DNA of 48,361 bases. Source: UBA2357 sp041678045 (GTDB lineage: Bacteria; Pseudomonadota; Gammaproteobacteria; Burkholderiales; Rhodocyclaceae). The notes under the pieces were generated by a model, which ran no database searches, had not been told where the DNA came from, and worked only from the letters and a program-made list of their open reading frames with translations. Position numbers and translations under genes: made by a program. The DNA lies in the NCBI GenBank assembly GCA_041678045.1, contig JBAYOV010000027.1:1-48361 (forward strand), given 5' to 3'. Below are positions 32,347-43,116 of this stretch, piece by piece. Position 1 is the stretch's first letter. Every line of letters starts with the position of its first letter.

Positions 32347-33681
32347 TTACAGCATCACGCGGCGGAAATCCGCCAGCAGTTGCGCGAGATAGACGTTGAA
32401 GCGGGTGGCCAGCGCGCCGTCGATGACGCGGTGGTCGGCGGTCAGCGACATCGGCAGGGTCAGGCGCGGCACGAAGGCCTTGCCGTCCCATACCGGCTTC
32501 ATCACCGACTTGTTCACCCCGAGGATGGCCACTTCCGGCGCATTCACGATGGGCGCGAAGTAGGTGCCGCCGATGCCGCCCAGCGACGAGATGGTGAAGC
32601 AGGCGCCGGACATGTCCGCCGGGCCCAGCTTGCCATCGCGCGCCTTCTTGGCCAGCGCGCCGGTTTCCTCGGCGATCTCGAACACGCTCTTCTTGTCGGC
32701 GTCCTTCACCACCGGCACCACCAGGCCGTTCGGCGTGTCGGCCGCGAAGGCGATGTTGAAGTACTTTTTATAAACAAGGTTGTCCCCGTCAAGGCTGGTG
32801 TTGAACTCCGGGAACTGCTGCAGCGCGCGCACCGAGGCCTTGATGATGAAGGCGAGCATGGTGAGCTTCTTGCCGGACTTCTCGTTCTCCTTGTTCACCA
32901 GCACACGGAAGGCTTCCAGGTCGGTGATGTCGGCGTCCTCGTGATAGGTCACCGCCGGGATCATCGCCCAGTTGCGCGCCAGGTTCTGGCCGGAGATCTT
33001 CTTGATGCGGGACAGCGGCTTGACCTCGATTTCGCCGAACTTGGCGAAGTCGACCTTGGGCCAGGGCAGCAGGTCGAGGCCACCGCCCAGCGACCCACCC
33101 GCGCTGGCCGCAGCCGCCTTGCCCGGCACCATGCCGGTGCTCATTGCACCCTTGACGAAGGCGGTGACGTCTTCCTTGAGGATGCGGTTTTTCGGGCCGC
33201 TGGCCTTGACCTGAGCGAGATCGACGCCCAATTCGCGGGCGAAGGCGCGCACCGAGGGGCTGGCGTGCACCTTGCCGCCGAGCACCACGGCGGAGGGGGC
33301 GACAGCGGCAACCGGGGCTGCCGCTGTCGCAGGAGCGGCTTCAGCCGCGACCGGCGCAGGGGCAGGAGTGGGCGCAGAGGCGGGGGCGGACGCAGGTGCA
33401 GGCGTCGCATTCGCGGCTGAAACCGCTTCTGCAGCAGCCTCGGCCGCCTCGACCTTGATCATCACCACGCCTTCGGAAACCCGGTCGCCGACCTTGACCA
33501 GCACTTCCTTGACCACGCCGGCGGCGTTGGACGGTACGTCCATGGTGGCCTTGTCGGATTCGAGGGTGGCGATGGCATCGTCCACCTTGACGGTGTCGCC
33601 CGGCTGGACGAACAGTTCAATCACCGGTACGTCGGAGAAGTCACCGATGTCCGGAACCTTCACTTCGATGAGTTGGCTCAT
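32347..33681 (-). CDS. aceF: Dihydrolipoyllysine acetyltransferase, E2 of pyruvate dehydrogenase (444 aa)
   Basis: E2 transfers the acetyl group from lipoamide to CoA and forms the core of the complex. It has one lipoyl domain (1-80; Lys44 in ESDKATMDV), a long Ala/Pro linker (about 80-140), a peripheral-subunit-binding domain (VRAFARELGVDLAQVKASGP, then RILKEDVTAFV) and the catalytic domain ending in DHRVIDGALATRF (His417, Asp421). E. coli AceF has three lipoyl domains; this one has one, with a second on Lpd. The gene lies between aceE and lpdA on the same strand, 20 bases after aceE and 10 bases before lpdA. Its linker also contains an inverted pair of REP-like sequences. Confidence 0.96.
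   Translation of the reverse strand: MSQLIEVKVPDIGDFSDVPVIELFVQPGDTVKVDDAIATLESDKATMDVPSNAAGVVKEVLVKVGDRVSEGVVMIKVEAAEAAAEAVSAANATPAPASAPASAPTPAPAPVAAEAAPATAAAPVAAVAPSAVVLGGKVHASPSVRAFARELGVDLAQVKASGPKNRILKEDVTAFVKGAMSTGMVPGKAAAASAGGSLGGGLDLLPWPKVDFAKFGEIEVKPLSRIKKISGQNLARNWAMIPAVTYHEDADITDLEAFRVLVNKENEKSGKKLTMLAFIIKASVRALQQFPEFNTSLDGDNLVYKKYFNIAFAADTPNGLVVPVVKDADKKSVFEIAEETGALAKKARDGKLGPADMSGACFTISSLGGIGGTYFAPIVNAPEVAILGVNKSVMKPVWDGKAFVPRLTLPMSLTADHRVIDGALATRFNVYLAQLLADFRRVML
33329..33432. repeat. Inverted pair of REP-like palindromes inside aceF
   Basis: A 24-base copy at 33329-33352 and an inverted, slightly diverged copy at 33409-33432 match the pair in lpd (core GGAGCGGCTTCAGCCGCGA). 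They flank 56 bases of Ala/Pro codons. Both fall in the linker, at residues about 84-91 and 110-118. Confidence 0.7.
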
Positions 33682-33701
33682 GTTCTGGTCTCCTTCGGCG
33701 C

Positions 33702-36386
<2,685 letters not shown>

Positions 36387-36514
36387 GGTCTGTCTCCTCA
36401 TGACGTGCCGTTATGGGGCTTCATCCATTGTGTGACGAAGCGCACCTGAAAGGGGTTCCGGAGCTGCGGCACCGGCCGGGGTGGGCCGGCCCGCAGCACG
36501 GAGCGACGGGGTAC

Positions 36515-36530
36515 ACCGATGATGATCGGT
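36515..36530. promoter_or_regulatory. Operator-like palindrome in the aceE leader
   Basis: ACCGAT-GATG-ATCGGT lies just downstream of the predicted transcription start (about 36535) of the aceE operon. That position is typical for repressor binding. The regulator is unknown. Confidence 0.45.
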
Positions 36531-36541
36531 TTGCGTTTCGT

Positions 36542-36570
36542 AATATAAAACGATATGCCGCCATGTGCAA
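36542..36570 (-). promoter_or_regulatory. Sigma-70 promoter of aceE-aceF-lpd
   Basis: On the minus strand TTGCAC (36570-36565), a 17-base spacer and TATATT (36547-36542) form a good sigma-70 promoter. Transcription would start near 36535. Confidence 0.65.
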
Positions 36571-36668
36571 CAGCTCGGGCCTGCCAATTTTGTCCCGAAC
36601 AGCATCGCCTCGAACCCTGCGGGACGGGGTGCGCGTGCGCGCGCACCGGGGTTGCGGATCGGGCGGAT

Positions 36669-36759
36669 TGAAGCGGGAAAGGTGCAGCGTGAAGCGGAAA
36701 GGGTGAAACAGGGAAGGTGAAACAGGGAAGGTGAAGCAGAGAAGGCGAAACTGGCAGGG
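36669..36759. repeat. 14-bp tandem repeat array
   Basis: Six 14-base units vary around TGAAACAGGGAAGG: 36669-36682, then a 7-base half unit, 36690-36703, 36704-36717, 36718-36731 (an exact copy of the one before), 36732-36745 and a decayed 36746-36759. All are purine-rich on the plus strand. No coding role is seen. Confidence 0.8.
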
Positions 36760-36806
36760 GGCTGGGGAGGCAGGAGCGTGGCCGGGGAGGCGGGGCGTAG
36801 GAAAAG

Positions 36807-36855
36807 GACTGGCCGGAGTGTCGAGGGAGGGAGAGCAGTGGTACTCCGGCCAGTC
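36807..36855 (-). terminator. Terminator of the binding-protein gene
   Basis: GACTGGCCGGAGT (36807-36819) and ACTCCGGCCAGTC (36843-36855) are perfect 13-base arms with a 23-base loop. On the minus strand a CTTTTCC run follows. It lies about 55 bases after the stop at 36909. Confidence 0.65.
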
Positions 36856-36908
36856 TGAAAAACGGCTGCAGCTTGCCTGCAGCATCACCGAAGGCACGGG
36901 TCGCACAC

Positions 36909-38096
36909 TCATCTCGTGGTGGCCCGTTGACGCTCTTCCGGGTGGGCAATGAGAAGCTGCCCGTCGCGGACCACGCCCATCAGCAGGTCGGCGCTGTCGC
37001 GCAGGGTTTCATGGGTGTCCTTGTTGAAGGGACGTTCGTAACGCATGATCACGCCTCGCACGGGTTCCGTGAGGTTTTCCAGCGCCTCGCGAATGGCATC
37101 GCCATCGGTGCTCCCGGCCTGGCGAATCGCGGCGGTCAGCAGCAACACCGCATCATACCCCTGTGCGGCGGCAGCGGGAACCGCGACCGGCTGGCCGGCG
37201 TCGTGCGCCTCAAGCGCCTGCATGAAGTCACGGGCCTGTGCCAGCGCAGGATCGGCGATGAAGGTATGCGGGCTGAGCAAGCCTTCGGCCAGGGGGCCGG
37301 CCGCCCCGATGAAGCCCGGCATGCCCAGCGCGCTGTTGCCAATGACCGGCACGGTCCAGTGCATTTGCCTGAACTGCGCGACCAGGTGCATCAATTCGGG
37401 GCCCGCACCATATACCAGCAGCGCCTGTGCGCCGGCTTCGCGCGCGCGCAACAAGGGCGCTGTCGTATCGGCCGGACGGGGGCCGACCCGTTCGACCAGC
37501 ACCGGCCCCAGACCGTGGTGGGCCAGTTCGCTGATCAGGTCCTCACGGCCAAGCTGTCCGGAGTTGGTGGCATCGTGAAAGATGGCCAGCCGTGTCAGGC
37601 CACGGCGCTGCACGGCTTCCGATGCCATGGCCCGGGCCTGCAGGGCATCGCTCGCAGCGACGCGGAACACGAAGTTGTCCGGATGCTCGGGCGGGTGAAA
37701 CTGGCGGGTCAGCAGCGAGCCGGTGGCGGCAGCGGTGATCACCGGAATGCGCGCCATCTGATAATGACGCTGGCTGGCGAGGGCCACCCCGGTGTTGACC
37801 ATGCCCACGGTGGCGACCACCCGATGGGTTTCGATCAGGGCCTGGGCCACCTGGGCGCCCTGTTCCATGCTGCCCCGGTCGTCGAGTTCGACGAGTTGCA
37901 GCGGCCGGCCGAGCACGCCGCCTGCATGGTTGAGCTGCGCCACCGCCAGACGTGCTCCGCTGCGCAGCGACAGGCCGTGCGCGACCGAGTCGCCCGAAAA
38001 CGGGGCCGACAGGCCAATCCGAACGGCATCGGCCAGCGCTTGCAGGGGCAGCAGGGCAAGCATCAACAGCAGGCAGGCAAGCCATGGGCGAAGCAC
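36909..38096 (-). CDS. Periplasmic branched-chain-amino-acid-type binding protein (395 aa)
   Basis: The product has a clear Sec signal peptide (WLACLLLMLALLPLQALADA) and a type 1 periplasmic-binding fold: VRIGLSAPFSGDSVAHG, GARLAVAQLNHAGGVLGRPL, VVATVGMVNTGVALAS, then AQGYDAVLLLTAAIRQAG. This is the LivK/Peripla_BP_6 family. The GTG at 38096 gives a compact signal peptide and has AAAGGA ten bases upstream; a TTG at 38141 is the alternative. No permease or ATPase genes are adjacent. Instead it is divergent from a sensor kinase with a periplasmic domain, so it may present a ligand to that kinase rather than feed a transporter (inference). Confidence 0.85.
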   Translation of the reverse strand: MLRPWLACLLLMLALLPLQALADAVRIGLSAPFSGDSVAHGLSLRSGARLAVAQLNHAGGVLGRPLQLVELDDRGSMEQGAQVAQALIETHRVVATVGMVNTGVALASQRHYQMARIPVITAAATGSLLTRQFHPPEHPDNFVFRVAASDALQARAMASEAVQRRGLTRLAIFHDATNSGQLGREDLISELAHHGLGPVLVERVGPRPADTTAPLLRAREAGAQALLVYGAGPELMHLVAQFRQMHWTVPVIGNSALGMPGFIGAAGPLAEGLLSPHTFIADPALAQARDFMQALEAHDAGQPVAVPAAAAQGYDAVLLLTAAIRQAGSTDGDAIREALENLTEPVRGVIMRYERPFNKDTHETLRDSADLLMGVVRDGQLLIAHPEERQRATTR

Positions 38097-38344
38097 GGAA
38101 ATGAAATCCTTTGGCGGACTGGGCACGCGGGGGCGCGACAACAGCGAACGACTCTAAGTGTCCTGTCGCTCAGGCATAATTGGCGAAAACCCGAAGAGGG
38201 GCGGTTTGTTGCGCAGCCTTGCCCGGTCTTGACGGGGTCATGGGCCGGTACGGGAAACACCGGATTACCGCAATGCCGGCCCGGCCCCACAATCGGCCAC
38301 CCCCCCCAGCCCATCCTGCCACCTCCAGCGCGCCTCACCCGTCC

Positions 38345-41056
38345 ATGCCCGATACCCCGGTTTTCACCCAGTCCCGAGCGGCCCGCTGGTACTGGACTGC
38401 GCCCTATATTGCAGTTGGCATTTTTGCGCTGACCATGCTGGCGCTGGTGTGGTTTTTGCAGATGCGCGAGATGGAGGGTCAGCGTGCGGCGGTGGCGCGT
38501 GACGTGCAGTGGGCCGAGCAGACCATGCGGCTGCACATGCAGGGCACCGAGGAATTCCTCGGGCAGCTGGCGCGCGACCTGGCCGGCGGTGCGTTGAGTG
38601 CCGAAGCTTTCCAGCTGCGGGCCAACCAGCATATTGCCAACAGTTCCGAGCTGGTCAATGTCGTCTGGGTAGCGGCCGATGAGGTGGTGCGCTGGAGTGC
38701 GCCGTTCGACACCACCGACCGGCTGCCGGGCGATGCGCTCACCCCGATGCAGTTGCCACCCTTTTACCGGGTGCGCGAATTGGGTCGCCCCAGCTATGGA
38801 GAGCCGTATGTGGACCGTCATGGCGTGATGGTGCTGGAGGTGTTCATGCCGGTGCGTCGCGGGCGGGAGTTTCTGGGCGCGATCGGCGGGGTGTATTCGG
38901 TCGAGCGCATGGCGCGCCACCTGATTCCGGACTGGTTTTCCGAAAAATACCGGATTGCCCTGGTCGGACCGGGCGGGGCCTTGCTGACGGTCAGTTCCGG
39001 CCTGGTGGAGCTGGACGAAAGCCTGTCGTTTGAAGTACCGCTCGACCCACCGGGCAACGGGCTGGCCTTGCGGGCGACCGCCTTCCGGGGCGAAGGGCAA
39101 CTGCCCCAGGCCCTGCCGACGGCGGTCATCGTGGGCCTGTCGGTGATCATCCTGTGGTCGCTCTGGCTGCTGCGCGCGCATGTGCGCAAGCGCGTGCAGG
39201 TGGAGAAGGAGCGCGACCGCCTGTTCAATTTCTCGCTCGACCTGTTGTGCGTGATGGCGGTGGACGGCACGTTCCGTCGCTGCAATCCGGCCTTCAGGCG
39301 GGTGCTCGGCCATCAGCCCGATGAGCTGCCCGGGCGTACCGTGCTCGACATCATCCACAGCGACGACATGGCCGGCACACAGCTGCAGCTCGAACGGCTG
39401 TCGCGGGGCGAGCCGGTGAAGTTCGAGAACCGCTGTCGTTGCGCCGACGGCAGCTTCAAGTGGCTGGAATGGAGCATCAACCCGGTGCTGGAGGAGGGGC
39501 TGGTGTATGGGGTGGCGCATGACATCACCGGCCGGCGTTCGTCGGAAGATGCGCTGCGTGCCGAAACCGCATTTCGCAAGGCCATGGAGGAGTCGGTGGT
39601 CACCGGCCTGCGCGCCATTGACCTGGAAGGGCGCATCATTTATGTGAACAAGGCCTTTTGCCGCATGGTGGGGTTCGAGGAGCATGAATTGGTGGGTGCG
39701 GTGCCCCCGTTCCCGTACTGGCCGGAGGAGTCCTTCGACGTATGTCAGCGCAACCTGCGCCTGACCCTGGCCGGTCAGGCGCCGTCCGCAGGCTTCGAAA
39801 TGCGCATCCGGCGCAAGAACGGCGAGCCGATGGATGGCCGCTTCTACCTGTCGCCACTCATTGACCTGACCGGGCGGCAGACTGGCTGGATGGCCTCGAT
39901 CACCGACATCACCGAGCCGAAGCGGGTGCGTGCGGCGCTGGAAGAGGCGCACCAGCGCTTCGAGGCAGTGCTCGATGGTCTGGAAGCGGCCGTGTTCGTG
40001 GCCGATGTGCGCAGCGATGAAATCCTCTTCGCAAACCGTGCCTTCAAGCACATTCATGGCTTCGACTCGGTGGGGCGCACCGCACGCAGCGTGTCGGTGC
40101 CGCGCCCCGAGCGCCTGCGCTATGCGCTGGACCCGGAGCGGCTGGAGGGCGACCGCCTGCCGCTGGAACTGTTCGACGGCGAGTTGCAGCACCCCTTGTC
40201 CGGCCGCTGGTATCACGTGCGCGAGAACGCCACCCGCTGGGTGGACGGGCGCATCGTGCGCATGGCCATCGCCACCGACATTACCGACCGCAAGCAGACT
40301 GCAGAGGTCACCCGCGAGCAGGCCGAACGCCTGCAGCACACCTCGCGCCTGGTGACGATGGGCGAGATGGCCTCCACGCTGGCGCATGAGCTCAACCAGC
40401 CCCTGTCGGCGATTGCCAACTACTGCATGGGCTGCGTGACCCGCTTGCAAAGTGGCAACTTCCGCGAGCAGGACCTGCTCACCGCGATGCAGAAGGCCAG
40501 TTTTCAGGCTGAGCGGGCGGGCAAGATCATCCGCAGGGTGCGCGAGTTCGTGAAGAAGAGCGAGCCCCGGCGCAGCGCCATCGACATTGCCGGAGTGCTG
40601 GAGGATGCGATAGGCTTTGTCGATATCGATGCGCGCCGGCTCAGTGGCCGCATCGAGCAGGAGGTGGCGCCGGGCTTGCCGCGCGTGTTTGCCGACCGCA
40701 TCATGATCGAGCAGGTGCTCATCAATCTGGTGCGCAACGGCCTCGATGCGATGTCCGCCCTGCCGCCCGATGCGCGGCTGCTGCGGGTGCGGGTGCGCGA
40801 TGCCGGCGAGCGCGGGGTGGAGGTGGCGGTGATCGACCGGGGGCACGGCATTGGCGAGGAGGAGCGCCGGCAGCTGTTCTCGCCGTTCTACACCACCAAG
40901 GCCGAGGGCATGGGCCTGGGGCTGAACATTTGCCGCTCCATCGTGGAATTTCACGACGGCACGCTGACCGTGGACGATAATCCCGAAGGCGGTACCATCT
41001 TTTCTTTCTGTTTACCGACCGAGGTTGCCAGTGAACGCCTTGCCCGCCGAGCCTGA
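38345..41056 (+). CDS. Membrane PAS sensor histidine kinase (903 aa)
   Basis: TM1 (about 18-38) and TM2 (about 258-278) enclose a periplasmic domain of about 220 residues. Three PAS-like domains follow: FNFSLDLLCVMAVDGTFRRC, GLRAIDLEGRIIYVNKAFC and AVFVADVRSDEILFANRAF. The HisKA box is MASTLAHELNQPLSAIANYC (His681), of the FixL/DctB-like HPK4 type. The ATPase has NLVRNGLDAM, VIDRGHGIGEE and GMGLGLNICRS. The ATG at 38345 is chosen because TM1 follows directly; no strong ribosome-binding site is visible and ATG 38240 is possible. It overlaps the response regulator by 26 bases, so the two are a cognate pair. Confidence 0.92.
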   Translation: MPDTPVFTQSRAARWYWTAPYIAVGIFALTMLALVWFLQMREMEGQRAAVARDVQWAEQTMRLHMQGTEEFLGQLARDLAGGALSAEAFQLRANQHIANSSELVNVVWVAADEVVRWSAPFDTTDRLPGDALTPMQLPPFYRVRELGRPSYGEPYVDRHGVMVLEVFMPVRRGREFLGAIGGVYSVERMARHLIPDWFSEKYRIALVGPGGALLTVSSGLVELDESLSFEVPLDPPGNGLALRATAFRGEGQLPQALPTAVIVGLSVIILWSLWLLRAHVRKRVQVEKERDRLFNFSLDLLCVMAVDGTFRRCNPAFRRVLGHQPDELPGRTVLDIIHSDDMAGTQLQLERLSRGEPVKFENRCRCADGSFKWLEWSINPVLEEGLVYGVAHDITGRRSSEDALRAETAFRKAMEESVVTGLRAIDLEGRIIYVNKAFCRMVGFEEHELVGAVPPFPYWPEESFDVCQRNLRLTLAGQAPSAGFEMRIRRKNGEPMDGRFYLSPLIDLTGRQTGWMASITDITEPKRVRAALEEAHQRFEAVLDGLEAAVFVADVRSDEILFANRAFKHIHGFDSVGRTARSVSVPRPERLRYALDPERLEGDRLPLELFDGELQHPLSGRWYHVRENATRWVDGRIVRMAIATDITDRKQTAEVTREQAERLQHTSRLVTMGEMASTLAHELNQPLSAIANYCMGCVTRLQSGNFREQDLLTAMQKASFQAERAGKIIRRVREFVKKSEPRRSAIDIAGVLEDAIGFVDIDARRLSGRIEQEVAPGLPRVFADRIMIEQVLINLVRNGLDAMSALPPDARLLRVRVRDAGERGVEVAVIDRGHGIGEEERRQLFSPFYTTKAEGMGLGLNICRSIVEFHDGTLTVDDNPEGGTIFSFCLPTEVASERLARRA

Positions 41057-41660
41057 CCAGTGCATTTACATCGTCGATGACGACGAGGCCTTGCGCGACT
41101 CTCTGGTCTGGCTGCTTGAATCGAGTGGTTATCGTGCCGAGGCGTTCGACTCGGCCGATGCCTTTCTGTCGGTGTTCAGCCCCGAGCTGACCGGCTGTGT
41201 GCTGCTCGATGTGCGCATGCCCGGCATGAGCGGGCTGGAACTGTTCGAGCTGCTGCGCCAGCGCCACTGCACCTTGCCGGTGATCTTCATCACCGGACAT
41301 GGCGATGTGCCGATGGCCGTGTCGGTGGTGAAGAAGGGGGCGGTCGATTTCATCGAAAAGCCGTTCGGCGATCGTGACATGCTGGCCCTGATCGAGGAGA
41401 GCCTTGCCCGCGAGCAGGCCGGACGCGAGAAGCGGGTGCATGATGCCGAAACCGCCCGCCGTCTGGGCGAACTCACCCAGCGCGAGCGCGAAGTGCTCGA
41501 CCTCATCATCGCAGGCCGGCTCAACAAGCAGATTGCTGATGTGCTGGGCATCAGCATCAAGACCGTCGAGGTGCATCGCGCACGGGTGATGGAAAAGATG
41601 GGGGCCAACTCCCTGGCCGAACTGGTGCAGAGCGTGATCTCGGCCGAGTCGGCTGCCTGA
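41031..41660 (+). CDS. FixJ-family response regulator (209 aa)
   Basis: The receiver domain (10-125) has the acidic pair Asp16/Asp17, phospho-acceptor Asp60 (LLDVRMPGMSG), the Thr in FITGHGD and Lys in EKPFG. The C-terminal LuxR/GerE helix-turn-helix reads LTQREREVLDLIIAGRLNKQ, then ISIKTVEVHRARVMEKM. The GTG start overlaps the kinase gene and has GAGG upstream. It should be phosphorylated by the adjacent kinase and act on DNA. Target genes are unknown; the divergent binding-protein gene is a natural candidate. Confidence 0.95.
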   Translation: MNALPAEPDQCIYIVDDDEALRDSLVWLLESSGYRAEAFDSADAFLSVFSPELTGCVLLDVRMPGMSGLELFELLRQRHCTLPVIFITGHGDVPMAVSVVKKGAVDFIEKPFGDRDMLALIEESLAREQAGREKRVHDAETARRLGELTQREREVLDLIIAGRLNKQIADVLGISIKTVEVHRARVMEKMGANSLAELVQSVISAESAA

Positions 41661-41685
41661 GGGGACTGTGGGGCAGCACAAGGGG

Positions 41686-41725
41686 CTGATCCTGCGATAA
41701 AATCGCCCATTTTTCGCGGGATCAG
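41686..41725. promoter_or_regulatory. Inverted repeat and -10 in front of folD
   Basis: CTGATCCTGCG (41686-41696) and CGCGGGATCAG (41715-41725) pair over 11 positions with one mismatch. Between them lies TAAAAT (41698-41703), a possible -10. The right arm ends 3 bases before the folD ATG, so the stem could end read-through transcripts or cover the ribosome-binding site. Confidence 0.45.
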
Positions 41726-41728
41726 AAG

Positions 41729-42607
41729 ATGACGGCTCGTATTCTCGACGGCAAGGCGCTTGCCGAGCGCGTGCGCACGCAAACCGCCGAACGCGCGCAG
41801 GCCCTGCGTGCCCGGGGCGTGAGGCCCTGCCTGGCGGTGATTCTGGTGGGGGCCAATCCGGCTTCTGCCGTGTACGTTCGCAACAAGGTGGCCGCCTGCG
41901 AGAAGGCCGGCATCCAGTCGCTGCGCTTCGACTTTGCCGAGGACGTGTCCGCCAGCGAGGTGATGGCGAAAATCGCCGAACTCAACGATGACCCCGCAGT
42001 GCACGGCATTCTCGTGCAGCTGCCGTTGCCGCCGCAGTTCAACGAAGCCGAGGTGCTCGAAGCCATCCGCATCGACAAGGACGTGGATGGCTTTCATGCC
42101 GAAAACGTGGGCCGCCTGTCGCAAGGCCAGGAGGCCTTCATTCCCTGCACGCCGCATGGCGTGATGAAGATGTTCGAAGCCGAGCAGGTGCCCCTGCAGG
42201 GAGCCGAAGCGGTGGTCGTGGGCCGTTCCAACATCGTCGGCAAGCCGATGGCAATGTTGCTCATCAATGCCGGGGCGACCGTCACCGTGTGTCATTCGCG
42301 CACCCGCGACCTGGCCGGACACCTGCGCCGGGCGGACATCGTGGTGGCCGCCGTGGGCCGGCCCGGCCTGATCACCGGCGACATGCTCAAGCCGGGGGCC
42401 GTGGTGATCGATGTGGGCATCAACCGCATCGAATCCGGCCCCAACGCCGGCAAGCTGTGCGGCGATGTGGATTTCCCCTCGGTGAGCGAGGTGGCTTCGC
42501 TGGTCACGCCGGTGCCCGGAGGCGTGGGGCCGATGACCATCACCATGCTGCTGGCCAACACCGTGGAATCGGCCGAGCGCCGTGCGCGCGCGGAGTCTGC
42601 CCGATGA
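41729..42607 (+). CDS. folD: Methylenetetrahydrofolate dehydrogenase / cyclohydrolase (292 aa)
   Basis: FolD interconverts methylene-, methenyl- and formyl-tetrahydrofolate with NADP+. The catalytic Lys is in YVRNKVAACEKAGI. The other signatures are ILVQLPLPPQ, DKDVDGFHAENVG, PCTPHGVMKM, the NADP loop GRSNIVGKPMAMLL and the C-terminal VTPVPGGVGPMT. The length is typical. Its last codon overlaps the purE ATG (ATGA), so the two are translationally coupled and formyl-THF supply sits with purine synthesis. Confidence 0.98.
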   Translation: MTARILDGKALAERVRTQTAERAQALRARGVRPCLAVILVGANPASAVYVRNKVAACEKAGIQSLRFDFAEDVSASEVMAKIAELNDDPAVHGILVQLPLPPQFNEAEVLEAIRIDKDVDGFHAENVGRLSQGQEAFIPCTPHGVMKMFEAEQVPLQGAEAVVVGRSNIVGKPMAMLLINAGATVTVCHSRTRDLAGHLRRADIVVAAVGRPGLITGDMLKPGAVVIDVGINRIESGPNAGKLCGDVDFPSVSEVASLVTPVPGGVGPMTITMLLANTVESAERRARAESAR

Positions 42608-43116
42608 GCGGGCCGGGCGACAAGGCGCCGATGCCCCGCGTGGGCATCATCATGGGCTCCAACTCCGACTGGCCGACCATGCAGGCGGCTGCAAAGGTGC
42701 TGGAGGAGTTCGGCGTGCCGTTCGAGGCGCGGGTGGTGTCTGCGCACCGCACCCCCGACCTGATGTTCGAATATGCCGAAAGCGCGCGTGCACGCGGTCT
42801 GAAAGCGATCATCGCCGGGGCCGGCGGCGCGGCCCACCTGCCGGGCATGGTGGCGGCCAAGACCACGTTGCCCGTGCTGGGCGTGCCGGTGCAGTCGCGG
42901 GCGCTGTCCGGGCAGGATTCGTTGCTGTCCATCGTGCAGATGCCCAAGGGCATTCCGGTGGCGACCTTCGCCATCGGCGAAGCCGGCGCGGCGAATGCTG
43001 CCCTGTTCGCGGTGGCGATGCTGGCGGTGGACGATGCCGCACTGGCTGACGCCTTGAACGCTTTCCGGGCACGCCAGACGCAAACGGTGCTCGACATGAC
43101 CCTGGAGCAAGCATGA
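42604..43116 (+). CDS. purE: N5-carboxyaminoimidazole ribonucleotide mutase (170 aa)
   Basis: This is a class I PurE, converting N5-CAIR to CAIR. It has GIIMGSNSDWPTM, the SAHRTPD His motif, AGAGGAAHLPGMVAAKT and PVQSRALSGQDSLLSIVQMP. It overlaps folD and purK by 4 bases each. The short N-terminal extension (MSGPGDKAP) before the conserved core is ordinary. Confidence 0.98.
   Translation: MSGPGDKAPMPRVGIIMGSNSDWPTMQAAAKVLEEFGVPFEARVVSAHRTPDLMFEYAESARARGLKAIIAGAGGAAHLPGMVAAKTTLPVLGVPVQSRALSGQDSLLSIVQMPKGIPVATFAIGEAGAANAALFAVAMLAVDDAALADALNAFRARQTQTVLDMTLEQA

Larger units (their letters stand above)
36387..36908. other. aceE upstream region: promoter, palindrome, tandem array, terminator
   Basis: These 522 bases contain no gene. 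From right to left they hold the terminator of the binding-protein gene (36807-36855), a 14-bp tandem array (36669-36759), the aceE promoter (36542-36570), an operator-like palindrome (36515-36530) and an untranslated leader of about 150 bases. Confidence 0.75.

Noticed and set aside
36669..36759. CRISPR array
   Set aside because: Units are 14 bases and directly adjacent, with no spacers. It is a simple tandem repeat.
38063..40954. A 963-codon minus-strand frame opposite the sensor kinase
   Set aside because: It is antisense to a kinase with all catalytic motifs. Composition is His/Gln-rich and no domain is recognisable.
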